DNA of 14,871 nucleotides from Actinomycetota bacterium (GTDB taxonomy: Bacteria; Actinomycetota; Actinomycetes; Nanopelagicales; Nanopelagicaceae), in NCBI GenBank assembly GCA_009703165.1, contig WLGP01000005.1, forward strand, positions 1-14,871. Reading direction: 5' to 3'. Positions 14,281 through 14,871 of this stretch are shown in pieces. The notes under the pieces are model-generated. The model was not told the DNA's origin. It was given only the letters and a program-made list of their open reading frames with translations, and did no database searches. The translations under genes and the position numbers were made by a program. The first letter of the stretch is position 1; each line of letters begins with the position of its first letter.

Positions 14281-14712
14281 ATGTTTCTAGGCACCCACGA
14301 ACCCCGCCTTGATGAAAAAGGTCGCCTCATCCTTCCCGCGAAATTCCGCGAAGAGCTCTCTGCAGGTCTTGTTATTACAAAAGGTCAAGAACGTTGCCTC
14401 TATGTATTTCCTTCTACTGAATTTGAAACTCTCACACAGACGCTAAGACAAGCGCCAGTTACTGCAAAAGCAGCTCGTGATTATCAGCGCGTGATGTTTG
14501 CAGGCGCACACGATGAAATTCCTGATCGTCAAGGTCGCGTCACGATTCCACAAGGACTTCGCACATATGCAGGTCTTGAAAAAGAGTGCGTTGTTATTGG
14601 TGCAAATACTCGCGTTGAAATTTGGGATGCACAGGCATGGAGTAAATATTTAACAGATCGTGAAGAAGGTTTTGCCGATGTTTCAGAAGAGGTATTTCCC
14701 GGTCTCTTCTAA
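14281..14712 (+). CDS. mraZ: Transcriptional regulator MraZ
   Basis: A 143-aa protein with two tandem SpoVT/AbrB-like DNA-binding units, each marked by D-x-x-G-R: D11-E-K-G-R15 followed by LILPAKFR, and D82-R-Q-G-R86 followed by VTIPQGLR. It forms rings that bind GTGG repeats, present just upstream, and represses the division and cell wall (dcw) cluster it heads. The ATG at 14281 is chosen because [11 protein letters not shown] is the conserved N-terminus and GGGGAAGGGG lies about 7 nt upstream; the frame opens earlier, at 14230, without family resemblance. The next gene should be rsmH (mraW), beyond the window edge. Confidence 0.95.
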   Translation: MFLGTHEPRLDEKGRLILPAKFREELSAGLVITKGQERCLYVFPSTEFETLTQTLRQAPVTAKAARDYQRVMFAGAHDEIPDRQGRVTIPQGLRTYAGLEKECVVIGANTRVEIWDAQAWSKYLTDREEGFADVSEEVFPGLF

Positions 14713-14784
14713 AAGTTTTGAAAAGTTAAAACAACTTAATAAGAACTACTGAAAACAACTACATAGCGCTCTCTCGATTGTGGC

Positions 14785-14871
14785 CACCGTCGACCCAATG
14801 CCTAGGTTTTAAGGCCGACAGCGGCGCCCCTTCCCCGGCGTCGCTTTCGTGAGATCCGTCGGCCGGCGGTG
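14785..14871 (+). ncRNA. Candidate mraW-motif structured leader RNA (partial, cut by window edge)
   Basis: A GC-rich block after mraZ folds well. GGCCGAC (14813-14819) pairs with GTCGGCC (14858-14864). Inside it, AGCGGCGCC (14820-14828) pairs with GGCGTCGCT (14837-14845, one G-U) around a C-rich loop, leaving TTCGTGAGATCC unpaired. An outer CACCG (14785-14789) can pair with CGGTG (14867-14871). It sits where the actinobacterial mraW RNA motif is known, between mraZ and mraW/rsmH. I see no open frame with coding character. The exact ends and family membership are unconfirmed. Confidence 0.6.

Noticed and set aside
14713..14784. Promoter for rsmH in the AT-rich stretch after mraZ
   Set aside because: TTGAAA at 14718-14723 could be a -35, but no TANNNT stands at 16-18 bp; too weak to list as a feature.
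14785..14871. Assembly chimera at the right end because of the sharp GC rise
   Set aside because: The block is self-complementary in a way expected of a structured leader and lies exactly where an mraW leader is expected; a chimera cannot be fully excluded without the flank.

Overview
The window reads as chromosomal DNA from a small-genome, moderate-GC actinobacterium. Evidence: an actinobacterial-type metF, a LexA box of the TCGAAC-N4-GTTCGA type upstream of a dnaE2/dinB operon, a DUF3040 gene directly upstream of mraZ, a GTGG-repeat array in front of mraZ, and several starts that sit 6 nt after a TANNNT -10 hexamer (probable leaderless mRNAs). The compact layout and roughly 50 % GC suggest planktonic freshwater Actinobacteria (Nanopelagicales/acI-like or a relative); this placement is inference, not proof. 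I see no mobile elements, tRNA or rRNA genes, CRISPR arrays or phage genes.

Left part (1-1539, + strand): metF, then 3 nt later a CDP-alcohol phosphatidyltransferase. A divergent gene probably begins at the left edge. Centre-left (1493-6084, - strand): a five-gene unit read from one promoter at about 6091-6096: ybaK-like deacylase, crtA-like carotenoid monooxygenase, cruF-like carotenoid 1'-hydroxylase, a CruG/CrtQ-type membrane glycosyltransferase, and a CrtD/CrtI-type carotenoid desaturase. Three of the four junctions are overlaps or gaps of at most 5 nt; the fourth is 17 nt. The set predicts a hydroxylated, further desaturated, possibly 2-keto and glycosylated carotenoid; early genes (crtE, crtB, crtI, cyclase) are not in the window. 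The last gene overlaps the end of the phosphatidyltransferase gene tail to tail by 47 bp.

Middle (6152-8664): an MFS transporter (+) converges on a TauE/SafE permease (-); behind it lies a DoxX membrane protein (-) with its own strong terminator and a promoter covered by two dyads: an 18-bp perfect palindrome on the -35 and a TACCC-N5-GGGTA CsoR-like dyad on the -10.

Right-middle (8837-13661, + strand): a LexA/SOS box followed by a DUF6504-like small gene, dnaE2 and dinB (ATGA overlap). This is an inducible translesion-synthesis operon with an apparently active Pol IV in place of ImuA'/ImuB. Right end (13722-14871): DUF3040 membrane protein, a clear intrinsic terminator, a GTGG-repeat MraZ-box array, mraZ (first gene of the division and cell wall cluster), and a GC-rich, strongly foldable segment cut by the window edge. 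By position and structure that segment is a good candidate for the actinobacterial mraW RNA motif, the leader of rsmH/mraW.
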